From NCBI GenBank assembly GCA_001899585.1, contig MKWE01000043.1, positions 4,629 through 68,628 on the forward strand: 64,000 bases of DNA, given 5' to 3'. This document shows positions 52,368 through 63,806 of the stretch, piece after piece; the first letter of the stretch is position 1; every line of letters starts with the position of its first letter. Source of the DNA: Rhodospirillales bacterium 70-18 (lineage in GTDB: Bacteria; Pseudomonadota; Alphaproteobacteria; Acetobacterales; Acetobacteraceae). A program made the translations under genes and the position numbers. Below the pieces are notes generated by a model. That model searched no databases. It worked only from the letters and a program-made list of their open reading frames with translations, and was not told the DNA's origin.

Positions 52368-53516
52368 TCAGGCCGCCCGCACGAGCGGCAGCAGCGGGCC
52401 GGTGTCGTGGCGGCTGATGGTGAAGTCCTGGGTGTAGCGGCCGCCGGAGATCAGGTGGCGCACGCGGCGCACTACATAGGTCCCGTCGAAGGTGAAGCCG
52501 GCGCCGCGCAGGTCCACCTTCGCGCGCGCCCGCAGCAGCCCGTTGTAGCGCAGCGGATCGAGCGTGCCGGTGGCCACCACGCTGTCGTCCACCGAACGGT
52601 CGAAGCGGGCCTGCGCGCGCCCGAACGCCTCGGTGACCGACAGGCCCGACGTCTGCATCGAACTGGTGCGCACCGCCGTGCCCAGCCGCAGATAGTCCGG
52701 CGCCAGCCCCAGCGGCATGCGGGTGGAAACCGGCGTCAGCACCGGCACCACCTGGCCGGTCAGCCGGTCCTGCACTCGCGCCTGCACCCGCTCCGGCGCC
52801 AGCGCGTCGTTGGCGAAGTTGATGTCGGACACATTGCTTTCCGGCCCGAGATTGACCGACAGCGCCTTCTGCTGGATGCCCGGCCGCACGCGCGGGCCGA
52901 AGTACAGCGTGTTGACCATCGGCGCCGGGCCGGCCTCGATGTAGAACACGTAGCCGCTGCGCTCGGCGAGCGCGGTGAGGAAGGAATAGTCGTCGGTGGT
53001 CTGCATCGGCGTGCGGTCCACCGGCACCACCGGGTCGATCACCGGCGGCGGCAGCACCATCGGCACCATGCCGTAGCGCGCATAGTTCAGCGCCAGGAAG
53101 GCGCCGATCGCGGTTTCGTCCATCGCCGGGTGCGCGGTAGGCGTGCTGGTGCGCTGCATCGCCACGCCCAGATCCTGGCCCGAGAGCACCAGCCGCCCCT
53201 CGCCTGGCTGGTTGCCGGGGGCGATGTCGCGCCGCGTCACCAGCCCGTCCATCAGCACCTGCGGCACCGCGTCGAAGGTGGCGATCAGCACGACGCGGCT
53301 GTTCAGCGCGAGCCGTGGGTCTGCCACCAAGCCAAAATTCAGCAGGTCGAACGGTCCGGCGCGCCCGATGGTGAAGGTGAGGCGGAAGCCCGAGCGGCCC
53401 TCGTCCTGGTGCGTCACTTCCACCTCGGCCAGCGCCTGCATCATCTCGGGCGTGGCGAACAGGGCCACGGGATCGGGGCCGATCATCAGGGTGAGGTGGA
53501 TGCCGAGCTGGTTCAT
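52368..53516 (-). CDS. Phage protein D/gp27-like hub (Afp8 N-type)
   Basis: This 382-aa baseplate hub protein is recognised by the gpD-like order. It starts LTLMIGPDPVALFATPEMM, continues with LDGLVTRRDIAPGNQPGEGR and TDDYSFLTALAERSGYVFYI, and ends in late-control-like YTQDFTISRHDTGPLLPLV. In many eCIS the hub and spike are fused as one VgrG-like protein; here they are two genes. Confidence 0.85.
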   Translation of the reverse strand: MNQLGIHLTLMIGPDPVALFATPEMMQALAEVEVTHQDEGRSGFRLTFTIGRAGPFDLLNFGLVADPRLALNSRVVLIATFDAVPQVLMDGLVTRRDIAPGNQPGEGRLVLSGQDLGVAMQRTSTPTAHPAMDETAIGAFLALNYARYGMVPMVLPPPVIDPVVPVDRTPMQTTDDYSFLTALAERSGYVFYIEAGPAPMVNTLYFGPRVRPGIQQKALSVNLGPESNVSDINFANDALAPERVQARVQDRLTGQVVPVLTPVSTRMPLGLAPDYLRLGTAVRTSSMQTSGLSVTEAFGRAQARFDRSVDDSVVATGTLDPLRYNGLLRARAKVDLRGAGFTFDGTYVVRRVRHLISGGRYTQDFTISRHDTGPLLPLVRAA

Positions 53517-53525
53517 CGGAGGGGC

Positions 53526-53813
53526 TCAGATCGGGTTCGGCACGCGCAACTGCCGCCCGGCCGGCGCCAGCAGGTCGGCCGGGTCCATCGCCGCGTTGGC
53601 GTCGGCCACGCGCCACCACACGGTCGGCTCGCCGAGCGTGCGCTGGGCGATCAGGTCCAGCCGCTCGCTGTCGCTCACCCGCACGATGGCCAGGGTGCGC
53701 ATCAGCGTCGGGTCGGGCACGAAGCGCCGCGCCACGTAGCGCCGCTCGCGCCCGTCCGCCTCGGTGAAGCTCTTCACCGGCAGCGCCTTGTAGCGGCTCC
53801 TGTCGTCGAACAT
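53526..53813 (-). CDS. LysM-like tail protein X homologue
   Basis: This 95-aa protein contains SERLDLIAQRTLGEPTVWWR then VADANAAMDPADLL and PAGRQLRVP, the LysM/tail protein X fold that bridges tube and hub. The start at MFDDRSRYK is chosen because upstream residues overlap the next gene and lack conservation. It lies 9 bases before the hub gene. Confidence 0.8.
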   Translation of the reverse strand: MFDDRSRYKALPVKSFTEADGRERRYVARRFVPDPTLMRTLAIVRVSDSERLDLIAQRTLGEPTVWWRVADANAAMDPADLLAPAGRQLRVPNPI

Positions 53814-53826
53814 GCGCGCGCCTCCT

Positions 53827-54483
53827 TCAGAACAGGTTGACCGAGCCGCCGGCCACGGCATCGAGATTGCCGACCGAGCCGACCACCGCCAGCGCCTCCT
53901 TCACCACCTGATGGGCCAGGAACAGCGCGTAGCCCGGATGGGTGACCGACAGGTCCGCGGTGGACAGCACGCGCATGCCCACCTGGGCCCGCGCGCGGAT
54001 CGGGTTGAGCGCCTGGTCGTGCGCCTCCTCGGTCACGGAAAGCCTGGTGACCTTCACCGGCAGCACCCGCTTGGCGCCGTAGATGAACAGCGTGAGCGGG
54101 GCCACCGGCGGGATCACCTCCATGGTGCCGATCGCCAGCAGCACGGTGTTGGCGATGGTCAGCGCCGATTTCGGGTAGATCAGCATCTCCAGTGCGGCGA
54201 GCTGCGGATGGATGCCCTGGCTCGGCCCCGGCCCCTCGTTGCGTTCGAGCTGGTCGATGGCGTCGATCGCGATTTCGGCGTCGATGGTCTCCACCGGCGG
54301 GCCGGCCAGCCGCAGCGCCTCGGTGCGGTCGCCGCCCTGGTCGGCGAATTTCGGCTCCAGGCTGCGTGACAGCGTGTCCGGATTGTATTGGAACACCACG
54401 ATCGAGGCGATCGGGTTGAAGATGTCGACGCCGATGATCGCGCCCTTCAGCACCTTCGGCGCGCCGGGGAATGTCGTGCTCAT
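53827..54483 (-). CDS. CIS tube-associated protein (Afp7 type)
   Basis: This 218-aa protein begins MSTTFPGAPKVLKGAIIGVD and shows VVFQYNPDTLSRSLEPKF, QLERNEGPGPSQGIHPQLAA and the LysM-less tail TADLSVTHPGYALFLAHQV. The FQYNPDTLSR motif is typical of contractile-injection-system tube/Afp7-like proteins. The start overlaps the HEGRH gene stop (ATGA). Confidence 0.83.
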   Translation of the reverse strand: MSTTFPGAPKVLKGAIIGVDIFNPIASIVVFQYNPDTLSRSLEPKFADQGGDRTEALRLAGPPVETIDAEIAIDAIDQLERNEGPGPSQGIHPQLAALEMLIYPKSALTIANTVLLAIGTMEVIPPVAPLTLFIYGAKRVLPVKVTRLSVTEEAHDQALNPIRARAQVGMRVLSTADLSVTHPGYALFLAHQVVKEALAVVGSVGNLDAVAGGSVNLF

Positions 54484-55322
54484 GGCCCACCCCCCGCCGC
54501 CCGCGCTGCCGCCGCGTCGCACACCACGCGCACCTCGGCCGAGACGCTGGCGGTGTTGCCGACGCAGTCGGAATTCTCGGTGGAGATACGGTTCATGTCA
54601 TCGGAATAGGTCTGCCGCGCCGTCAGGTAGGCCTGCGCGGCGGTCTGCACGTCGGCGACCGGCATGCCGACCTGGCCGGTGAACGCCGGGTATGGATTGG
54701 CCTGCATGTAGCGCAAGAAGTCGACGCCGTGCCGGCCCTCGTGGAATCCGAGCGAGGTGTTGCCGGCGGCGACATCCGCCGCCGTGGTGCCACGGCCGTA
54801 ACCGGAGGTGGAAGTGGCGGTCACACCGGGGCCGAACGTGGTCTGGATGGTCGCCTGCGGCGTCGGTGGGCCGATAATCGACGTGACGATGCCGGCCGCA
54901 TTGGTGCGCCAGTTGATGGCGGCGCGGTTGAACCGGATCCGGGTCTCGGCCCGGTTGGTCATGCTGCGGTCGCGGGTCGCGGTGTCGGGCAACAGGGTGA
55001 CGTTGATCCGCCCGATGCTGGCAGTGCGCCGCCCGCCGCGCCCGCTCCCCGCGCCGAACGGCACCGGCGAGGAGATGCCCGCCGCGGTCTCGAATTCCGG
55101 CGTCGGCAGCGGCTCGCCCAGCACCTGGTGGCGGCACTCCGCGTCGCTGCCCGGCCCCATGATCTGGATGCAGCGCAGCAGTTCGGTCGCCTCGCGATAA
55201 GGCAGCGTCGAATGTGGCCCCGGCCCACGCGGGTCCCGGAACGGCTGCGGTCCGCCCAGGTCGAACGGCGCCCGCATCGCGCGGGCGGGGCCGGGGCGGC
55301 GGAGCAGCGCCACGCGCGACAT
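54480..55322 (-). CDS. Uncharacterised protein with HEGRH zincin-like motif
   Basis: This 280-aa protein of no recognised family starts MSRVALLRRPG. The ATG at 55322 follows ggagggatttcgtg; an earlier ATG is 27 bases upstream. It contains HEGRH at 194-198 within SLGFHEGRHGVDFLRYMQAN, fitting the HExxH zinc-peptidase motif and flanked by a helix as in zincins. No signal peptide is evident. It sits directly after the DUF4157 gene and before the structural baseplate genes, in the position where cargo or accessory proteins of eCIS are found. A peptidase or cargo role is inference. Confidence 0.65.
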   Translation of the reverse strand: MSRVALLRRPGPARAMRAPFDLGGPQPFRDPRGPGPHSTLPYREATELLRCIQIMGPGSDAECRHQVLGEPLPTPEFETAAGISSPVPFGAGSGRGGRRTASIGRINVTLLPDTATRDRSMTNRAETRIRFNRAAINWRTNAAGIVTSIIGPPTPQATIQTTFGPGVTATSTSGYGRGTTAADVAAGNTSLGFHEGRHGVDFLRYMQANPYPAFTGQVGMPVADVQTAAQAYLTARQTYSDDMNRISTENSDCVGNTASVSAEVRVVCDAAAARAAGGGP

Positions 55323-55365
55323 CACGAAATCCCTCCGCTGCGGTGGCATTGTTTGCGGTGCATGC

Positions 55366-58300
55366 TCAGAACCCCACCCGGATCACGCCGCCCGGCGCGG
55401 CTGGCATCCCCTGGTCGCCGCCCACCGGCGCCGGCCCAAACCGCACGCGCGGTCCGCTGGGCGCTGGGCCGGGCAGCGTGATGCGCTTGTGGATGCTCAG
55501 CGCCGGCATGCGCTGCTTGCCCTCCGGCGCTTCGGGCAGCGGCGGGCCGCCGGCGGCGGCACGCTCCATTTCCTGCTGCACCTTGCCCAGGTCCACCCGC
55601 CCGTCCGCACCGCGCGTGCGGTTCAGCGCATCGCGCAGCTGCTCCTGGGTGAGCCCGGAATCCTTCGCCGCCTGGTTCAACCCGTCGATCTGGTCGCCGG
55701 TGACCTTGTCGCCCTGCGGATTCTTCAGCTGCTTGCGCACCGCGCCGCGCAGCTTCTCGGCGTTCTCGCGCGACCATTCCGCATAGGCCTCGCCGATCAG
55801 CTTCGCCTTTTCCGCCTCGGTGCTCGCGGCCGGGAACTGTTTACCCAGCCCGCTCGACACGTTCATCTCGCCCTTGCCCGGCATCCGGCAGGCCGGCGTC
55901 ACATCGGCGAAGGCGCGGATGCGCCCGCGCAGCGTGGTCGCATCCGGTGCGCCCAGCAGCAGGTCCATCAGCTCGCCATACGCCGCCTCGCCGATCGGCT
56001 CGACCAGTTTGCCCACGATCGGGTTGATCACCGCCTGCCGGAACATGTCGGTATCGGCCATCGCCGCGATGAACTGCGGCACCCGCAGCTGCCCCAGCGC
56101 GCCGGCGATACAACCGATGCCGAACTCGGCGCAGCCGGCGACAAGGATCAGCGCCCGCGTTGTGGTCTCGATCGCGTCGAGGTACGGCCGCAACTCATTC
56201 ACGTCGTCGAGCAGCGTGTCGATCTCGTCCAGCCGCTGGAACCACGGGTCGACTTCGTCGGCCAGCCGCTGATGCACATCCTCGAAGCCCTTCATCACCG
56301 GTTCGAGCTTCTGGCGCACCGCCTCGATCTCGCCCTCGAACTCCTGCTCCAGTTCGGCGGCCAGCTTCTCCAGCATCCGCTCGGCCATACCCTCCAGGCA
56401 GGCGGCGAAGCGGCGCATGATGTCGTGCGCGAGCAGCTTCACCGCCTGGGTCACCGCCTCGGTCAGGATACGGATGACCACCAGCCTCCAGCCGCCCACC
56501 TGGCCGGTGGCGCCGGCAAGGCGCGGCCGGTTGATCCGTTTCGCGAATTTCTCCTTGAAGCCGTCCCAGGCGTCGGCGAGCTTGACAAAAACGCCGCCGA
56601 ACACCGTCCGCAGCTTGCCCAGCAGCAGGCCCAGCGGTCCGGCCATCCGCTTCAGCCGGTGCAGGCTCTTGAGCTCGGTGGTGGCGGCACTGCCCAGCTT
56701 CGGCGCGGTGAACCCGGCCAGCTCGCTGGCGATCTCGGCGAACGCCTCCTGCATCGCGGCGCCGCGCTGCACGCCGTCGGGCGAGGCGAGGTCGGCGGCG
56801 GCCAGCGCGTCCACCTTCGGCGCGAACTCGGTCTTGCGCTCATGCTCCCAGGCCTTGGCGTTGAACGCATCCTTGTGCGGGGTCCGCCGCACCTGCCTGC
56901 GCGCCCGCCGGGCCGGGCCGGCGCGGCGGGGCTGCGCCAGCTTGGTCGGCTTGGCGGTCAGCTCCTTGACCAGCTTGTCCAGCTCGGCCACCAGCGCCCG
57001 CAGCTGCTTGTCTTGGGTCGGGCCCATCCCGGCGGCCAGCGTCGGGTTCTGCGGTACCCACAGATAGGTCCACACCCCGGCATGGCCTGGCCGCGGATCA
57101 CGCCCGAACACCAACCGACCGGGCACCGTGGTGGTCGATTTCAGCTTCTTTAGCCCCACCCGCGCGGAAAGCTGGAGCTGGCGGTGGAAATCCGTGCTGG
57201 TCGAGGTCATCGACAGCTTCGACGGCACCTTGAGGTCGCCATCGGCCTGCATCAGCCCGGGCTGGCCCATGTTCCAGCTGCCGTCGCGCGCGTTGGCCGC
57301 ATTCACCGCCGCAGCGATCCCGCTGAGCCCTGTCTGGTAGCGCGGCAACTGGTTGGAGGCCCCGAGCAACCGTTGCGCCACATTATGGCCGGGCTTCAGC
57401 TCGCCCAGCTTGATCCCGATCGGAGCCTTGTCCACACCCACGAGCCGCCCGCCGGTCGTGCGGCTGCCGGACACGCGTGGATGCTGGTTGCCCGCGACAC
57501 TATGCGCGCTGCCGCCCTTCAGTACTTTCTGGCCGAAGGTAAAGCCCCAGCCGCCGAGCCCGGTCTTGTTGAAGTTGACGATCTTCGCCCCAGCTGCCGA
57601 CCCGCTTTCCTCCGCGCCGCCCGCCTCCCCGGCCGGCGGCGCCGCCTCCTTGCCGGTGTCCGTCTCGGCCGGGGCTTCCTCGCCGCCGCCTGGCAGCGAG
57701 GTCGGCACTGCCGGGGCTGTTCCAGAATCGCCCGGCACCAGTTTCACGCCGGGGATCGCGTCACCATTGGTCGACGCCCTGAAGAAATCGGCGAACCCCG
57801 GCGTCGGGCGAATTCCCGAAGCGCCGCCCGGCCGCCGCCCGGCATTCGGGATCGGCACCTCGGCCAGGGTGTCCTTGTTGGCGCGGGAGATCTCCTTCAC
57901 CACCGCGTCATGGCTTACCCCGGCGCTGCGGGTGAACAGCTTGCTCCGTGCCGGCACCCAGCGCGCGCCGCCCAACCGCTGCACCAAGGCCGGCGCCGCC
58001 GCCGCCGCCGCTCCGCCTTCCTCGCCCAGCGCGCGCGGTTGGGTCTGTTGCAACACATGCGCCATCTCGTGGCTCAGCGTGCGCGAGGGGGCGGCGCCTT
58101 CACCGGCGCCCAGCCAGATATGGCTGCCATAGGTGAAGGCGCGCGCGCTGATGCTCTCGTTCAACGCCTGCGCCGGCGCACCCTGGTGCACGCGCACCGC
58201 CGAGAGGTCGCGGCCCAGCCGCTGCTCATAGAAGCCACGTACCGGCGCGGCGAGCTGGTTGCCGCCCGCGTTCAGCGTCGCCGGCGCGGCGGCCAGCGTC

Positions 58301-58725
58301 GGCGGCCCGGTCTCGGCTTCCGCCTCGGCCACGCCCTTGCGTTGCACCTTGTCCTCGGCCTCGCAGGCCGCGCATTTCGGCTGCACCGACAGCGGTGCCG
58401 CTCCGGCCCCTGCCATCGTGCGAGTGCTCACCTGGCCCATGCGCTGCACCGTATCGGCGATGCGGTCGGCCTCCTGCTCGTAGACATCGTTCGTGGGGCC
58501 AACTTCCAGGCGCGGTTGCACCGGGGTCGCCGCGGGGTCGTGCTCGGTCTCCGCATCCAGTGCCGCGTTGCGCTGCGCCACCGGGTTCACCCTGAGTGCC
58601 GCGAGCGGAAACGGCGCGCTGCCGGCCGCCAGATGGCCCTGCGCCGCCGCCTCCCGCCGCGGCACCGGCGCGGCCTTGCGCTGCATCGGGGGCAGCAGCG
58701 AGGCGATGGGCGCGGCGCGGCTCAT
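55366..58725 (-). CDS. DUF4157 eCIS-associated candidate effector
   Basis: This 1119-aa protein has an N-terminal eCIS core domain (DUF4157): VYEQEADRIADTVQRM near 80-96 and the zincin-like HEMAHVLQQ with His219, Glu220 and His223. A long disordered Gly/Pro/Ala/Glu-rich linker (about 330-380) follows. Then come an uncharacterised middle domain, a long helical segment (about 640-870) and a hydrophobic patch (ILVAGCAEFGIGCIAGALG). The basic linker RRAGPARRARRQVRR lies within the second half. DUF4157 marks putative eCIS effectors, so it is a likely cargo loaded in the tube. The C-terminal toxin activity is unrecognised. Confidence 0.8.
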   Translation of the reverse strand: MSRAAPIASLLPPMQRKAAPVPRREAAAQGHLAAGSAPFPLAALRVNPVAQRNAALDAETEHDPAATPVQPRLEVGPTNDVYEQEADRIADTVQRMGQVSTRTMAGAGAAPLSVQPKCAACEAEDKVQRKGVAEAEAETGPPTLAAAPATLNAGGNQLAAPVRGFYEQRLGRDLSAVRVHQGAPAQALNESISARAFTYGSHIWLGAGEGAAPSRTLSHEMAHVLQQTQPRALGEEGGAAAAAAPALVQRLGGARWVPARSKLFTRSAGVSHDAVVKEISRANKDTLAEVPIPNAGRRPGGASGIRPTPGFADFFRASTNGDAIPGVKLVPGDSGTAPAVPTSLPGGGEEAPAETDTGKEAAPPAGEAGGAEESGSAAGAKIVNFNKTGLGGWGFTFGQKVLKGGSAHSVAGNQHPRVSGSRTTGGRLVGVDKAPIGIKLGELKPGHNVAQRLLGASNQLPRYQTGLSGIAAAVNAANARDGSWNMGQPGLMQADGDLKVPSKLSMTSTSTDFHRQLQLSARVGLKKLKSTTTVPGRLVFGRDPRPGHAGVWTYLWVPQNPTLAAGMGPTQDKQLRALVAELDKLVKELTAKPTKLAQPRRAGPARRARRQVRRTPHKDAFNAKAWEHERKTEFAPKVDALAAADLASPDGVQRGAAMQEAFAEIASELAGFTAPKLGSAATTELKSLHRLKRMAGPLGLLLGKLRTVFGGVFVKLADAWDGFKEKFAKRINRPRLAGATGQVGGWRLVVIRILTEAVTQAVKLLAHDIMRRFAACLEGMAERMLEKLAAELEQEFEGEIEAVRQKLEPVMKGFEDVHQRLADEVDPWFQRLDEIDTLLDDVNELRPYLDAIETTTRALILVAGCAEFGIGCIAGALGQLRVPQFIAAMADTDMFRQAVINPIVGKLVEPIGEAAYGELMDLLLGAPDATTLRGRIRAFADVTPACRMPGKGEMNVSSGLGKQFPAASTEAEKAKLIGEAYAEWSRENAEKLRGAVRKQLKNPQGDKVTGDQIDGLNQAAKDSGLTQEQLRDALNRTRGADGRVDLGKVQQEMERAAAGGPPLPEAPEGKQRMPALSIHKRITLPGPAPSGPRVRFGPAPVGGDQGMPAAPGGVIRVGF

Positions 58726-58963
58726 CGACCCGCTCCGCCGATAGCGCTGAACACCGAGGCCGCCGCCGCCCGCCCCGCAGAACCCGCATCGGCCCCTGCC
58801 GGCAGCATCGCTACATGGCCCGGCCGCGCCCCGGCGGCGACGTCCGCGCCGCCTGCCGCGAGCAACCGCGCCAGCTCAGCCCGGAACGCCGCGACCACCC
58901 GCGCTCGGTCGCCCGGCGCCACGCCGTCCAGAACCAGCCGGTCGATGCGCAGCCGCACCCCGC

Positions 58964-58967
<4 letters not shown>
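58722..58967 (-). CDS. Small eCIS accessory protein
   Basis: This 81-aa protein starts MSGVRLRIDRLVLDGVAPGD and continues RARVVAAFRAELARLLAAGG, then an Ala/Gly-rich tail. Short LRIDRLVLDG-type ORFs recur between the ATPase and DUF4157 genes of eCIS loci. It overlaps the ATPase stop and the DUF4157 start by four bases each. Function unknown. Confidence 0.72.
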
Positions 58968-60966
<1,999 letters not shown>

Positions 60967-60970
<4 letters not shown>

Positions 60971-62250
60971 GGCACGGTCACCGTCGGCCCGGTCACGTTG
61001 CCGAATTCCGGGCTGGCCGGATTGGTCTCGACCGTCAGCGGGCTCTCGGCGCCATCAACCTGCGCACGAATCAGATAGGTGCCGGCGGGCAGTGCGGTGA
61101 AGCCGAACACCACCTGCGCCAGCGGGAACACGGCGCCGCCGGGGATCTGCGCCGGCAGCACCGCTGCCACCGCCGGCCGGGGCGCGGTGCGGTCCAGCAG
61201 CAGCCGCACGGTCTGCCCGGCGACCAGACCGGGCACGAGGTCCACGGTCACGGTGCCGTCGTGCCGTCCCTCGGCATCTTCTGGCCCGGCGACCACGCCC
61301 CCCCCCGGCAGGGTCAGCGACGGCCGCAGCAGGAACGGCACTGCCTGGGTCTCGCGCGCCAGCTGCGGCGGCGCCCCGGCCGGCGGCGGCAGCCGAACCC
61401 GCGCCGTCGCCACCCCGGCCGGTAGCGTCGTGCCGCCCAGCGACGCCGGTTGCAGCACCACCTCCAGCCGCCCGGCGCTCGCGGCAGCAGGGTCTGGCGT
61501 CGCCACCACGCCGTTCAGCAGCAGGCTCGCCCCAGGGAGCGCGAAGCCGCGGCCGGCGAGTACGATCCGCCCGCCCCAGACGATCGGACGGGTTGGGCCG
61601 TCGATGGCCTGCACCGCGTCGATGCCGGCCGCGCTGATCGGGATCACATACGGCCCGCGCCGACGCACCGGCAGCCCGCCCGGCACCTCGTCGCGCGCGT
61701 CGATCTGCACCAGCGCGGCACGATAGGCGAGGGAGAGCCGATACGGCGTCTGGAACAGGATCGACCAGAGCTTCGACAGTTCCTCCAGGTTCAGCGGCGT
61801 CGGCGAGAACTTCACAAGGTCATGCGCATCGGCCAGGTCGCTGCCGCCGAGTGCCGCCAGATTGGCCGGGTCTTCCACCGTGCCTGTCACCAGCGGCCGG
61901 TCCAGCAGTGGCCGCTCGTGCAGAATGCGCGCAGCAGTGCCCAGCATCCGCTCCGGCTCGAAGCTGGCGGCATCGCCGTAACAGGTCAGCAGATAATGCA
62001 GATCGAGCGCCGCCGAGGCCCGCCCTACCACCTGTCCGCTCCCGTTGCGCACCGGCAGGTCGACGTTGCGCAGCGCGCTGTTGGGAGTGACCTGGAACAG
62101 AAAGATGTTGATGCCCCGCCGCGCGTCGTCGCCCGGCCCGCCCGGCCGCTCGTGGCTCACCCGCGCGCCGGGCACGTCCATGTCGAGCGCGCCTTGCAGC
62201 AGCCGGCCAAGGGCGGCGGAGACGGTGGCCACGGCGAGATGGTTGCTCAT
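60967..62250 (-). CDS. DUF4255 protein (Afp16-type tube cap)
   Basis: This 427-aa protein starts MSNHLAVATVSAALGRLLQG and contains the DUF4255 features RRGINIFLFQVTPNSALRNV, LDLHYLLTCYGDAASFEPER and YRLSLAYRAALVQID. It ends in an IPT/Ig-like beta-rich tail with PYVIPISAAGID. DUF4255/Afp16 terminates the tube and determines particle length. The start is set at 62250 because it overlaps the linker gene stop by ATGA. Confidence 0.85.
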
Positions 62251-63101
62251 CGCGCCCCCCCGCGGCCGAGCAGCACATCGAGCGGCGGCGGCCCAACCTG
62301 GCGGGCCGAAGCCGGCGCCGGGGCGGCCGGTGGGGCGAAGCGGATCTCGACCCGCCCGATCGTTACCTCCACCGCTGGCGGCGCCGCTTTCGCCCCCGCC
62401 GAGGCCGCCCCGATACCGGGCCGCGCCGCGTCGCCCGGTCGCGCAGCCGCCACGCCGTCCGTCTGCGGTGCTCCGAACGCCGATCTCCCGGACTGCGATG
62501 CGCCGGGCGCGACCGAAGGGCGATCGGCAGCCGGCGGCGACGGATCGTGCGTGCCGGTGGTCGGGGCGCTCCACCGCGCGGCGGCAGCCGGATGCGCGCC
62601 GCCCGCGTGCCCGGCAGCGGCAGGCGGTCCCGCCCCGTCTGCGAAAACCATGCGGGCGGGATGTGCCGGCGCCATGTGCAACCGGGCGGCCGGTGGCGGT
62701 GCCGCGCGCGGCGACGCCGGCCCGGTTTGGCGCGGCGCCGCTGCGTCCGCCATGCGGATGGAGGCTGGTGGCCGCGGCGACGCTGGCGGCATATCAGCCA
62801 GCGTCAGCAGTGGTGCACCGGCTCGCTCCGCCTGCGCGGCGCGGCGTGCCGGCGCGGCCGCCGGACCCGCATCCGGCACCACAGTCGCTGCCACAGGCGG
62901 CGTCTGGGACACGGATGCTCCCAACACCGCGCTCGCGGTGGCCGCGCCATGCCAGACATCCCCCGCCGCCGTCGCCTCGATGGCGGGCGGCAAACCGTCG
63001 GGCACCACGGCGTCCGGCTCGAACAGCCCGGGCCGACGCGGTTGCAGCACCGGCAACTGCCCCAGCGCGCGCGCGCCGAGCCGGTGGAACAGGCCCGTCA
63101 T
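62247..63101 (-). CDS. Pro/Ala-rich eCIS-locus protein
   Basis: This 284-aa protein has a short ordered start (MTGLFHRLGARALGQLPVLQ, then PRRPGLFEPD) and a long low-complexity Pro/Ala/Gly/Ser region. It ends VEVTIGRVEIRFAPPAAPAP, then PLDVLLGRGGAR. The terminal VTIGRVEIR is a recurring tail motif of eCIS proteins that may dock to the cap or tube. Placed between the gp51-like and DUF4255 genes with ATGA overlaps on both sides. Function unknown; a flexible adaptor is a reasonable guess. Confidence 0.65.
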   Translation of the reverse strand: MTGLFHRLGARALGQLPVLQPRRPGLFEPDAVVPDGLPPAIEATAAGDVWHGAATASAVLGASVSQTPPVAATVVPDAGPAAAPARRAAQAERAGAPLLTLADMPPASPRPPASIRMADAAAPRQTGPASPRAAPPPAARLHMAPAHPARMVFADGAGPPAAAGHAGGAHPAAAARWSAPTTGTHDPSPPAADRPSVAPGASQSGRSAFGAPQTDGVAAARPGDAARPGIGAASAGAKAAPPAVEVTIGRVEIRFAPPAAPAPASARQVGPPPLDVLLGRGGAR

Positions 63102-63790
63102 CCCGCGAGGTCCAGATAGATCTGCCGTCGCGCCGCCGGCATCCCCAGGATCTCCGCCTCGCTCCAGCCATAGGCCCGCGCCAGCGTCGCCACCTCGGCC
63201 ATCGCCCGCCGCGCCGCCGCATCCAGTTCCACCGTCAGCAGCGCCGCCGCATCGAACGCCACCTCCCAGGACTGCGCACAACCGGCGCACACCAAGCCGA
63301 TCCGCGCATCCGCCAGCGGGTCGGCGGCATCCAGCGCCGCCTCCACCGCCGCGATCAGCGCCGCCGGCGCTTCGCCCCCGCCCTCCGGCGGCTCCACCGC
63401 GGTGATCGCGCGCGCGCGCAGCAGATCGGCCGCCACGCCGGGACCCGCACTGGCCGCCGCCGCGTCCATGTCGGCCAACGTCAGCGGCCGCGCCGTCGCG
63501 CGCCAGCCTTCCGCCTCGACCATGACCGGCCCGCCCTCGGCCGCACCCACCAGATCGGCCGGCACGAAGCGCGTCTCGTTCACCGTGCCGCAGGCGGGGC
63601 AGTTCGCCACCGCGCTGATCGCCTCGCCGACCAGCCGCCCGCGCAGCGCGATCAGCCGCCGCGTCGCCTCGCCGAGCGTCAGCGCCGCGCCGTCCGCCTC
63701 CCCGGCAGCAGCCAACAGGCGCTTCGCCCGCCCCGCTCCGGGTCCCTGCGCCGCCTGCCAGAATGTGAGGATGATGTCGGCATCCGCCAT
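63098..63790 (-). CDS. gp51-like baseplate/assembly protein with zinc knuckle
   Basis: This 230-aa protein has two CxxC pairs, CPACGTVNETRF and CAGCAQSWEV, suggesting a structural zinc site. Helical flanks include TFWQAAQGPGAGRAKRLLAA and the C-terminal AYGWSEAEILGMPAARRQIY, typical of T4 gp51-like/tail-assembly proteins. It overlaps the Pro/Ala-rich gene and lies 16 bases after the tube gene. Confidence 0.75.
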   Translation of the reverse strand: MADADIILTFWQAAQGPGAGRAKRLLAAAGEADGAALTLGEATRRLIALRGRLVGEAISAVANCPACGTVNETRFVPADLVGAAEGGPVMVEAEGWRATARPLTLADMDAAAASAGPGVAADLLRARAITAVEPPEGGGEAPAALIAAVEAALDAADPLADARIGLVCAGCAQSWEVAFDAAALLTVELDAAARRAMAEVATLARAYGWSEAEILGMPAARRQIYLDLAG

Positions 63791-63806
63791 CGTGTCCCCG
63801 CTCCGG

